NCBI GenBank assembly: GCA_039566865.1
Contig: CM076943.1
Location: 39,192,663 to 39,256,662 of the forward strand
DNA length: 64,000 bases
Direction of reading: 5' to 3'
Source: Aurelia coerulea
Lineage: Eukaryota > Cnidaria > Scyphozoa > Semaeostomeae > Ulmaridae
This document shows positions 33,229-45,800 of the stretch, piece by piece. Each line of letters begins with the position of its first letter. The stretch's first letter is position 1. The translations under genes and the position numbers were made by a program. The notes under the pieces were generated by a model that did not search any database, was not told where the DNA came from, and worked only from the letters and a program-made list of their open reading frames with translations.

Positions 33229-34207
33229 CCGGGTGTCCAAAAAAAAAATGCAACGGATTTGATCGGAATTAGCGACAACAATTTAGGTCCAATCAATCCA
33301 AAATAATTTTTGATATAATGCTCGATAGTTAACTTGAAGATAGATGCCTTGTTTGTTGATATTGGTGCATGGAGAGTCGGAATATCAATCTTGAAAGTCC
33401 AATTTGCTTCTGTCTCCAAACCAGAGGTTTCGGCTTTTGGCCTAACTGAAAACGCGCTTGAGAATTTCGTCAGTCATGTGCAAAGTGTAGTAGTGTGAGC
33501 ATGCTAAGGCACACATGTTTAGGCACACATTTCAATTGAAAACTAAACATTGACAAACATAACAATGCCGAAGGGAAAATTCACAAAGGAATATATTTCC
33601 TCAATCATAGTGCACCTGCAAAAGAGCCAAGCATGAATGAGCAGTTTTAAGGATCTTTTCCATTTATAATTTTCCCTTGGGTATATTTGATTTCTTATTT
33701 CGCAAAAATTCGAAGAAATATTATACAAAATACATTTCATTAAAGTCATGAAGATTGCAAGAATTAATTCATTTTCACACCCAAGCAAAATGTTTTGCGG
33801 ATTACTCTATTTTTTGAGACAGATGCGATGTTAACTTTTCGAAACTTTTGAAGCACAAAAAAGGATGTCTTTTCAGGAAAAAATTTATGAATTTGATTGA
33901 ATTTCTATTCAAATGTTTTCCTCAGCATGAGGCTTTACTCTCTTATTTCACTGTCATTCAGGAGATTCCCCAAAATAGCGCGTTTGCAGTTTAGGCTAAA
34001 AGCCACACGCTCTGGTTTGGAGGTTCAGGCAAATTTGAACTTTCAAAATTACTATTCCAACTTTCAATGCACCAATATCATTAAACATGGTATCTATCCT
34101 CAAGTTAGCTATCGAGGGTTCTGTACAAAATTATTGTGGATCTATTCGACCTAAATTCTTGTCGCTAGTCCCAATCAAATCCATTGTGTTTTTTTTGGGA
34201 CACCCGA
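33229..34207. mobile_element. 979-bp mariner-like MITE, GGGTGTCC ends
   Basis: TA flanks; left end CCGGGTGTCCAAAAAAAAAA, right end complement of TTTTTTTTGGGACACCCGA. Arms of about 230 bp pair (TCGATAGTTAACTTGA; ATTGGTGCAT; AACCAGAG). A shorter relative is at 48101-48707. Confidence 0.8.
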
Positions 34208-36833
34208 TACAGGACACATCTATTAAAATTGTTTTCCTCCAACTTTACTTGAAGGTGAAATATGTAAAATCTTGCGTTTCACAATACATGACTTACATTT
34301 TAATTGTTCTGCTCCCTTATTTTATGATGTTCGTTGGAGAAAACTTGTGCGTAGCCATAAAGTCTGCAAAATGGGTGCAAAATCAAGCTTTCAAACGCAA
34401 GCATTTTGTTGCTCTCTGCTGATAAATTGTACCAATTCTTCATTATCTTACGTTCTGTTTCTCTTTGTTATGCTGCAAAACGGTATCGAAATCTTATTCA
34501 ATTTTGTCCTATAGTATTTATCATATAATCGAAGCAACCAACCAGTGTTTCATTCCAATTTTGAATAATATGAAGAGAAGATGAATCGACAAGATCCCCT
34601 GCCAAACACCCAGAAGAGAAGCTCTTACAATGCATTTTCCTTGTAATTTCGATTTTAATCGAAACGTTTTGTGAAATGGCAGTTGTGCTTTTATATGCAT
34701 TTTCCTTGTTATGCAAATTTTTTGTGACAGGGCCAATTGGCAGCCTTCTGTTGGTTGATCAAACTTAACTGTATTAGAACCTTTTTTGCAGTCTGAAATT
34801 GATTTTTAGCAACTGGGAGTGCAGCTTTGTCGTTCCTAGAGGCAAAGGGGAGGCAAAGTTTAACTTCCTTGCGCTGGGACTAGCACTGAAAGGAAGCAAG
34901 AGGTTCGTGAAATGACGAATCTTTAAAAAGTTATTTCGAAAAAGCTAGGCGCAGTAGACCAATTGGCAAGCAACACTGGTTAGGAAATTTATCTGATAAC
35001 ACAGATTAAAAATTTCTAAAGTTTCTGAAAAAGTATATTTTCGCGGCAAGCAAAGTCAGGAAGGTAGTTTTCCTATGGTTTTCCCAATAGCTACGGTCAA
35101 AATGGGGCTCGTTAATTGGTTGTGGTGCAAAATGCAAATAAAAGAAACTGCTCTTGCTACAAAATTTACTCACAGATAAATGTACATCTCCGGGTCAGAT
35201 GACTTGATGTCTATTGTTTTTGTTGGTTTTTTTAATATATCGTCTGCTCGAAAGACCTACACGAGTTTGACCTCCTCCACTTGCATTGGTTTTGGTCGGC
35301 GACAAGAACGTTTGCCTATGGCGCATGCTATGTTTTTAGAGAGCATGGGCACAAGACAAGAAATGCGCTGGCTGCTGACCAAAACTACTGCAATCACTGC
35401 AGTAGTTTTGGCCGGCGAGCAGCGCGCTCTTCAAATGAGCATGCTCTCTAACGACAGAGCAGGCGCACTAGACAAGCGCTCTAGACAAGCGCACTAGATA
35501 AGCGCACTGGTCTCATCTTCTTCCCTCAGGGTACTTTAAAGTCATTAAGTCCAATGCAATACCCATTTACAGCAGCTTTTTAAAGATTTGGAAAAGTTTG
35601 CTCAACTGCAGAAGTTGTGCAGCCTGAGTAAACTTCATCTCGAGATGTCTGCACATCAGGTATCAGCACATTAATGCATCATAAGCTTTCAATGATTATG
35701 GTGTATGAGGTGAAAGCACAATTTTCTTGTCTGCTCCCTTTTTTGTCACAAGATATCTGTCTTTAAAAAGATCAGTGAAAGTGTATACGAGGAACAAATC
35801 GATCAAAATTTCAAAACCAAAATCAAAATGATCAAAATGTATACAATAGTGATAGAAGCTTCAACGCCACATAATCGAACCTTGTGTAGAATAGCGAAAA
35901 GGTCTATTTTTAGTAGAATCAGTACGGAGGTATTCCGTTTCTACAAGCGTTGGGAAATGAGTCTCTCTGTTGACTGAAGCGCCATCATCAAGTCAAAGAG
36001 CACAGGGAAACGAGAGACTCATCGTCATAAGTCTACTGTGAACCAGGTTCAAGTAAATGCCCACACGGATCCCTCAAAGCTGGTCCTTTGTTTCCACCAT
36101 TCCAATACACTTCTGCATAATTTGGAAGTCATTGCATGAGTGGTTTTGAATAGCAGGCCCCTTGCCTCTTCCCAGAACCCGTTGGCCTGAGGCCTGCGTT
36201 ATTTACCAATCTATAAACCTGCGTTTACACTTTCCGAGAACAACAACAGCAACGAGTCTATGTTTCATATTATTGACTATGATGGACGCTATAACTACGA
36301 CTCATGGTGACTCACGGACATTCACACATTGAAAAATGGGACGAAATTGTTTCCATTGACGTCACGTCCGACATGGAAACCATAGCAACACTGTACAAAG
36401 AGCCCGGCAATGGCGGTAGGCCTAACTTGTCGGCTCAATCCTCAGATAATAAAACGCCTCAAAATTCAAGGTTTGAGTAACGTTAGCAATGAACAAAAGC
36501 CACAAGTATTCGCATGAATGTTTCTTTAATACAAGAATGAACAAACCTTTCAGTTTCAATCAGAATTTCTTCATTTTGAAGACAATTTCGTTCCTTCAAC
36601 TCACGCCAAAGTGATGAAATTTTCCAACAACCGAAGAGGCCATTAACCTCGTTTCAAAGGGAATAGAAAAATCTGTTCCCCCATTGTTTATTTTCGTCCC
36701 ACTCTTTGATGTGAAGAGCAAAAATATATATTGTTGTTGTTGTTGTCATTGCTGTTGCTGTTGTTGTTGCGATAACTGGGACTATTTCGTGAGTCTAATT
36801 ATTGACAGCGCTTTTTGAAAGTTGCGAAACAAG
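34208..36833. other. Upstream region of SETD7
   Basis: No coding exon supported. Contains an imperfect dyad at 35370-35430 (ACTACTGCAATCACTGCAGTAGT), a hairpin at 35935-36036 and a TTG-rich stretch near 36730-36775 shortly before the SETD7 start. Promoter elements could not be assigned. The 5' untranslated region of SETD7 lies at its right end. Confidence 0.45.
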
Positions 36834-39800
36834 ATGGACGATAGCTGCAGCAGCAACTCGGGGAGCGAAAGTGACGAAGAAACATACGCTGGTAAGAAAT
36901 GTAATTTAATATTCTAGGATAGAGTAACAGGCATTGTATTTTCTATCGTAGAACATTCTGTCGTATGTGAGCCATAAAATTCCAACCCTTTTGAAAAAGC
37001 TTTTCTGCTCCCTCCTCACCAATTTTCCATTCACTAAGGGCCTGTTTATATGAGGAAAAACACCTCACCTGCCAGACCCTGGGCTGACAGGCGAGATTCC
37101 ATCTTCCTATAGAATCCCAATGTTTTTTCACTTCGCGTTTAAATGACAAACGCGACACCACCGGTATGGTGAGATATCGCCTCACCAGAGGTGGAATCTC
37201 ACCTGGGCGAGGTTACATTTTTCCATATAAACGAAACACAACCGGTATGGTGAGGTGATATTGTTTACATTTTTATACAAAGGTTCGATTGAGGGGCTTT
37301 AGGGCTTCTATTCCTTTTGTGCACATTCGAAAATTCTGCAAAATGTATCAAAATATCGTTCGATTCAGATTCTTTTTTAGAATAGCTAATAAACTCGCCT
37401 CTCAGCCCTGGGGCTGACAAGTGAGGTAGAATATCTTATATAAACAATCGCTGAAATTTACCTCGCCTGTCTGCCCCGGGTCTGGCAGGTGATGTGTTTT
37501 TCCTCATATAAACAGGCCCTAAAAAGGCTCAAACTACAAGATGTGCTACACACGAATATTTTAATCTTCATCTATAAAGCACTTAAAAATCTATCTCCTT
37601 CTCGCTTTCATGATTACTTTCAGCTAAATGCAACTGTTCATAATAGGAACTGGATTGGTACTCGTAAGGCTAAGCAGCAGAGGTGACCTCTTGTTGTGCT
37701 CTTAAAAGTACTACCTGCTTTGTATGGTCGTCATCAAGCCATTCAATATTTTGTTTCTTAACTCTGAAACCAGTATGGAAAGTAGGGCAATTTTCGCCGA
37801 GACCTCGGGTGTGCAACATGCAAGAAGGGTCCTCTATTGTTTATCTATTGTCTGTTTTGAATACCCTTTTTTTTTTCTTGGGTGTGCAGTTGCCACACTT
37901 TCCATACAGGCTCTGGAATAATGTTCCAATCTTCATTCGCATTGCCACGTCGGCCAGCAGGGTGCATGCATTCTATATAAAATCTACGCCTAAGGTTTCT
38001 GAAGGTACGCCAAGCCCTAAGCTTTCGTACGCCAGGTATTTTCAGGGAGAGAGAATACACGTCATATATATTTGATAATGTCAAAAGAAATTGCTAATTC
38101 ACATATTAAGAAAAGATAGAAGACAATTTCATTTTCATGTCAAAGTAGGACATCAAGGTAGGCAGATGTTTGTACGCCGTCACGCCAAGAACCGATTTCA
38201 TTGAAAAAATGACCCCGCCACACCAAAAAAAGTCAGGTCCATGCCAGAGATCTTTGGGCTGAAGTGTATGGAATGCACCCTGGCACGTTGGTCACAACGT
38301 TTTGGTCTTATTTCATTGATTCATAACACATTGGTGTAAAGTTCTTCTTCTTGTGCCACTAAATGATATAGAAATCATTTTTTCTTATGTTGAAGTACAG
38401 AAAAATGATGGAGCTATGACCTTCAGAAGACCAAATTTGCCTGAAAACTGAAACCAGCGGACAGCCAGTTTTTCTTACTATTTTGCAGCAATAAATAGCT
38501 TCATGGATTGAAACAGCTACCTCAACTTATATAGCCACACACTTTTATCTCAAACCATATCAAAATTAACATACAAACTTATTTAGCCCAATAAATGGAA
38601 AATCTTTGGTAGCCTATGGAATTTGATATAAGGTGGGAGCTTAAAAGAGAGGGCTTAAAAGATGGGGCTTAATATAGCATAAGATTTATGCCTTTTCAGC
38701 AGTCTACTAGGCAATACCTGCTACTCAAAGGAATCCCAATTCATCTTGGGGGAAGCAGCTCCTAGGCTGCCACCTGGGTGGGAAGGCACTGCCACTCATT
38801 CTAAGAGGTTATCTGTACACACAGTAGGTTTTGCTTAAACTCCTTGAGGTGAGCTGGTATCTAAGATCCTGCTTGGCTCTGGTAATCCACCCAATGCAGA
38901 TCCTTCATCTGGATGATACACTAAGGAAAGAACAATGCTCAGTGTACCTGAAAAAGATTTCAACTCAAATGTTTCAACTATCCCAGTGAAAACAATAAAT
39001 TTTTTTTTAAAGTGACGTGCTGTATTTGATACAACTTTTAAATGAAATTGGCATTCTGTGTTGTAGAGGTATTGCATTATTTTACGGATTCCTAAGGATT
39101 ATAACTCAATGGAAATGGTGGCAGTTGAAAGAGTTGTAAAATATTTTGTGCAAAAAGTTTATTCTTATTTAGTTTCTGCAGTACTTTGGTTCACAAACAG
39201 GTCAAAGAGATGAAAATGGGCTACCACATGGAAGAGGAACATCAACAATGTCAAGAGGTGATAGATTTGAAGGAAAATTTGTACATGGTAAGAAATGTTT
39301 ATATTTCTTATTCAACTATGCACTTTCTAAGTGAATGAAGAATTGGGCTTAACTTAAAGGCATTGAGTCCGCATAAATAGCGTGCTCATGACCAATATCA
39401 ACTTCTTTTCAATCATAAACATGTTTTGCTGCAACCTGTTCTAATTTTAACAGTCATTTTTCTTCATGCAAGTGAAAGAAATTGAGTCAAACGTTAACAT
39501 GAAAATGCTTCAAACGGAAAAGTTTGTTTTCGAACAAAAATGTTGGCACTGAATGCTTCTGTTGAAAGTATTGCAAGCAAGAATTAAACCAAAAACATTT
39601 TATGCTTTTTTTGGAGGGAAATTCTCATTTCAAGGTGACATCATGTAAAAATCCAGGCCTGTCAAACAATGAAGAATGAACAGGGCATATTTTAATTGAG
39701 GTTTTGTTTCTTCTTATGGGACACAGAAATCACATGATATTTATGCAGCTGTCACTTTTTTGCCCCGACCATCCCAACCCGGGATTGGCGGGGCTGATGC

Positions 39801-42800
39801 GGGGTCATTCACTTTTTTCTCTTGTGAAAGTGAGCGATGTCCCCGCCTACCAGAGGGCAACATTCTTCTGCGAATGGGAAGCGATAGCTCGCGTTTGTCC
39901 CCGGTTACAGCCCCGCCTTGTTATCCTCAAGCTTTTGAGGAGAAGCAAATCACCCCGGGTGTCCCCGCTCCCCGGGGCAAAATTTTTCAGTGAACAGAGG
40001 GCGAATGCCCCCGCATCGACCCCGCATCGGTCCCGCCTATTGCGGGGTGGTGGGGTCGGAGCAATAAAATGATAGCTGCATTAAGTTTGGTCTGTGTTTG
40101 TGGTCAGTTGAAAAATTGTTTACGATAGGAAAGTACTTGAAACACTGTTGGATATGCTTGCCAGCAAGATTGTACTTCTTATTGGATCACTGCTACACAC
40201 AGATCGGTGTCGCCCCAATTGAGCACCCTTCAAAGAAAATGCTATTTATTTTCCCAAGCAAGTCGTTTCGAAAAAGTAACTTACAGGGAGGAAGTTCCTT
40301 CACCTTTGTGACAGATTGTTGTTTATGGCCAGCCGTCTAAACGTGCAGCAGTCTAAATGGGTTAATTCTCCAAAATTCGCCCTTTTTGAGCACCCTCCCC
40401 CCGTTGCTACCATATTTCTCTATGGAAAAGAATGCTATTTTTTCTCTGAGCTCTTTCCTCACATATCCAACTCTCTCTTTCTCTTTAAAATTTAAAGCAG
40501 TTCCCCTTTAATAATATAAAAATGTATATATTGTAGCCGACTACCAATATTTCCTTCAGTTCGCTTTCTTTCATCAACATAGAGATGGGGGTTGATCTCT
40601 ATTCGAAAAAACTAACGAGATTAACTATTTTCGCAAGTTTTTGGCTCTGCCACGGCCGAACTTTATTTTTATATTTTGAATTTACCCTAAATGATCAAAA
40701 AGAGGCAAAGTCTCTGGATGTTCCTTTGCGGCGAGGCTGCTCTAAATCTAACCTGGAGGGGTAGAGGAAGTGTGTGTGGCGTGTTGTTTTCATTTGAGGT
40801 AACGTTTAAACTTTTCAAGAAGTAAGATAAAAACATCTCTACCAAAGACGTAGGAGAATTCAAAGGTGCTTGAAATTCCATTCGAAGATGGCCCATTTGC
40901 AAAATTCAATTTACGTTCGTTGACGAATGTCAAAGAAAATGAGAAGGAATCAACTCGACGGCGTGAGCAATTTATTTTCGCGGGTTTTTTGGTTGTAGCT
41001 AAGGCCCAAACCTTTTTTATTTTGAATTTACTCAAAGCGGTCAAAAGAAGGCAAATTCTCAGGGTGCTCATTTGCGGTGACGCCGCTCTAGTTGCTTGGG
41101 TAACCTTTTCATCATATTTTGCCTCAGCTACTTGGTTTCCTTTGTCATGCAATTCACTTTAAAGGAAATAACCTGAGTTAAAAGATGAAATCTCATAGGA
41201 AAGAAAGCGCAGTCAAAGAAAATAATAAAGTGTTTATGTTTCTCGTTTTCCTATTTATCATGGGGGGATACATAACATGTTCAGTGTACGGGCATGTGCC
41301 ATCCATATGGGTGGGTTTTTGGGCTCAAAATTCTCTAAACAAGAGTCCTTTCTCGGCAGATTTTTCATAAACATGAGTGGGGTTTTTTCTGAAATTCGCA
41401 AAACATGATTTAAAATGGGCATTTTTCCGCCAAAGTTCATCATAAAAGTGGGTACCAAGGCAACTTTCGGTAATGAGAAAAAGGGTAGCTTTCTGAAAAC
41501 CGGGCGGCAGACCCCCGTCCATCCACAAGTCATGCCCCCGGGCCTATTTATAGACAGACACCATATCGCTTAGTCATTCACTTTAATTTGATCTTCTGAA
41601 ACGGTGCACAGAGTAAATTTTTTATGAAAATCCATCCTGCTGTTCATTCTTTTTCGGTAAACTTTCCAACTTCTCCGGCAAGTTTGTTAAAATTTTTTGA
41701 GCTGTGCTGAAAACGGTAGACACCGGGCCTTAGAAACTTTATGTTCTTGAAGCTTTAAGACTTCTGAGAGAATGCAAAGATCCTCATTTCATGAATGTAA
41801 AATTTTGTAAAACATTCGAATGTTAAATGAACAATTATACATTTTATCCTCTTGGGAATGTAGAGTAATGGCTTCTGCCCGAAAGGCGGAATCATAATGG
41901 GCGGAATACTGCGTTGTAAAGCTTCCATTTTAGGATTTTTCTCAGCCAAGTCTGCCAGCTCACCCGTTTTCATAACATGCTTTAATCTATTTGGGATTAT
42001 TTTCTCTAATCTCTGCGATCTCGACCGTTTTCAGAAGGTGCATTCTTTTGGTGCGTGAACTTTTTCTCTGCACACTGTTTTTAAAGTTGGTAAAGGTGGT
42101 ACGATAAAATATGGTATTAAAATGGCAGGTGCAAGAAACGAAAAAAGTCTAAGTAATTGGCACATTGAGGCCTTTCAAACTTATGTTATCATCAGAGTGT
42201 GATACTCTTCTGAAAACATAATTTTGGTAAGGCCTCAGTGTGCCAATTACTTAGACTTTTTTCGTTTCTTGCATCTGCCATTTTAATACCACTATTTTTA
42301 GATGGTTTTCGAGACTTTAAATGTTCAAAAGTATACGCCGATCGTGGTCCCTGTTTCTCATCTGTGATTTATCCGATATTCTTAGTTTTTGTTTCTTTAC
42401 TAACCAGAATAGCTTTTAACGTCAACAAGATATTTTGAAAGGCACTCATTGCATATTCTCATTGCAGTGTCACTTTCATTTTCTGTAGCTGACAAATACC
42501 CTTGAATTACTTTTCAAATTACAAATGCACCACATGAATTACTTTTCTTTCAGGCAAAAAGCACGGGAAAGGCAGTTTTTACTTTGAAGGTGGATGGTAA
42601 TGTAATTTTTATTCAACTCACACAAATATTTGTCTACTGGAAAATTTGTTTGCAATTTGAATATTTGTTTTGCATCTTTTATGTCATTTTTAGAATTATG
42701 ATATTTTTAACATTTTTGACAAACTTTTGATTGCCACCATCTTGAAGACCTTTGAGAGTGTTTTATGTATTGGTCAAATTGATTTTCCTCAATCATCCTC

Positions 42801-45800
42801 GAATTTATGGAGCTATTAATGTTTGTCCAAGCTTCAGATACCTCCGCTCGTACATCCTTTCATAAAACTTAAAAAGGCTGTAGTTCCAATGGTGAAGGTG
42901 AAGGTGAAGTTGCGTTTTTTAGCGCCAAGATCTGGGCTCGCACAAGTAAAGAAGACCTAATCGAGTCCGTAACCCCTTGTCATGACGCTCACGTGGTGGA
43001 GCTCTACCGGGTATCGAACCCTGTCCACCTGACTGTTCTGGCTGCAAAGTCAGAGGATTACACCAGCGCGCCACAACACCTTCAATTCTTTTTTCATACT
43101 TTGGCTTGAAAAGCTCTGAATATTTAACCCCCAATGCATGAACATCTTGATAGAGTTTTCCTTCGATATTTCCATGTTATCAATAATGTTGTCTCTGGAA
43201 TTATGGCAATTACATCAAGTTCCCTTCGATCAATGAGTTGATAGAATAGGGTAGGGTCTTCTATGTCAAGAGAACCATGCTTCTAGCAAAGTATGGCTGG
43301 TCTTGGGTGACAGGGAGAAGTGGTGGCGGCGGCAGTTTTTGCTGTGTTGCTCTCTCGTCAGGGCTTCTGTTGCTCACATTTTTTATCGGTGCTGGACTGA
43401 CATAAGATCTGAAACAGGCCCTAGTATTTATTGGTGTGTAAATTCATATGTTTAGATGTGTACGTATGAATTATAGCTGTGTGTATGCAGTTATATTTCT
43501 CTTTGTTTATATGATGGTCATTGTATTGGGGAATCATAGTATTTTGCTATCAGTGGTTTTTTCCTCTTAGAATTGCAAAGTTGTTTGTATGCAGTGTAGT
43601 TAGTGATTAATTGCTTTTTTAAAATCTTTATCTGATATAAATGGAAATTAATTCATCCTTGACCAAAATGGATGGAAAGAAAACTGTTATGTTGGTAACA
43701 TTATCAAATTTTGGTTAGTACTTTTCACTGCATAAGCAGTTGTATACTCTCATACGAGTATTCCCCCTGTCTTCCAGCTCTCTAACGGCTACTTTCAAAT
43801 ACGATGATTTAAATGGCCAAGGAACATACATTTACCAAGATGGCAGTTCTCTTGGTGAGTATCATTTTGAGAAATTCTCTCCGATCACCTTACAGATCTT
43901 ACGACAAACCTCCCCCTTCCCCCCGGAGGGTAAACGGCTTGTGGATAGACAGGGGTCTGCCACCCGGTCTTCAGAAAGCTACCCACTTCTAATTGCAAAA
44001 ATTAACCCTACTTCCACTTTGAAAGTGAATTTTGGCGGAAAACTGCCTATTTTGTCGCAAGTTTATGCCTATTTACGCCAAACCGACCCATGGTTAATGA
44101 AAATCTGCCCAAAATTTACCCATGTTTGGAGAATTGTTCCCCTAAAACCCACCAATATGGACAGTACATACCCGTACCTTCAAAATGTTATATAGCCCCC
44201 CTCCCGGGCCCCTTCCTAATCACAAAACTAAAGGCTCTCGCCAAATGTAAATCCTGCTTCTTTTTCAAGCGTATCTTAAGATCCTTCCTTTGAAATTTGC
44301 TTTAAAACAGTTGTATCATGAAAATAAACATTATGGCAAAAACTTTATCTGTTCAGAAGATGTTGGAATCGAGCAGAAATTTGACAAAAACATAGACGGA
44401 CATTTGCCTTTTGATAAACCAGTCAATGTTGCAACGATAAGTAGGAACATTTGATATTCGTAATCCCTAATATCAGAAACCAGAATTCGTTGGACTCCCT
44501 AATTAGGGCTAGATAGCCTAAAGTAAACATTTTGGATAAGTTTTGATTATTTCCTTACTTTTAGTGTTTTACCACTGTGACCCCATTGCATTTGACAGAC
44601 GTAACAAGCTGGCCTTGCTTCCCTAAATTTGTCTTCCACAGCCCCTCTTGCCTACTGCTGATCTGAGGCTAAGACTAAGGGCCAACCTAAGGACACGAGA
44701 ACGTGTCCTATTAACAGCAATTGAAAAATTGAGCTCTTCATAGGGTGACGCTGCTGCTTAGTCTCATCTTTAGTTAAACCAGTTTAACAAATTTGCTCTT
44801 CCTTACTAACACACTAACCATTGTGCGTAATACCTATGTTTAGGTTAATGTACATATAATATTAAAGAGATAGTACACTCCTTTCCCAAGCATTAATTAT
44901 ATACACCAATACATTATTTTTTGACTGAGAAAATCATTGCAACTCACCTCAAGGGGCGTTTATAATCATGTTCTAGTTGCTGCCTATGTTGAGGGAGACC
45001 TTGAAGGCCCATCAGAAGAATACGGTGAGTGAAATTTAGATTTACTCCACGACAGGCTATGTAGCCTAACTCTAGACTCATTCCAAAAGTCTCTTGTTTC
45101 TCTCCGCCTACTGACTTGTCGCCTCAACGGAAGCGATAACTACAACAACAAGAATAACCATTTGAGCCAAACCAAAGGAATTTGGATGGACTTTTGGTAA
45201 CCTCATTTCTTCCAGGATGAATTCAAGCTTATGGATGCTTTGAGGAATTCTATGGAGCAAAGTTTGAAAATGCATTCTTGAGTAAATTTGACATTGGTTA
45301 CAAGAATTGTATTACTTTCGAACTCCAGTTTGGTTCACTCTGATACTAACGAGAAGATAACCAACACAGTATAACCTTCTTTTACGTAGATTTGCGGAGC
45401 TTTTGGAAGGAGGAAGGAAGGAGGTCATTTGGGGGACTCTGGGTTCATTTTTCGCACAATCTTGACATTTAAGAGGCCGCAACTCAGTAAATTGTTTGCA
45501 GAGTTACAAGCTTCTTGCGTTTAAAACTGACTTAAGAACGTAGGGTTAGGGGTTACCTTGGAGCCCGATCGTTTTATCGTTATTTTGCCAACATTATCTT
45601 TATTCAAACGTCGAAATATTTTTGGGACACCCTGTAGCTGCACAGTCTTTGTTTAGTTGGACGTTTTACTTTGTTCACTGATATAGTATACTTATTACTT
45701 GAGTCCTTGTTTTCGCTCCATTCCGCCCAAGGTTCCCCCTCACAATACCCATTCCGTTTTAGCGGAATGAAAATAACAGTAAATAACGATTCAATTAAAT

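Noticed and set aside
40866..41162. Overlapping plus and minus frames of about 100 codons in SETD7 intron 2
   Set aside because: The region contains direct repeats with 40600-40760 and both strands stay open together; no protein signature.
44330..44450. Possible extra SETD7 exon
   Set aside because: Exons 4 and 5 join perfectly in phase and match the family without it; no match to the MORN or SET sequence.
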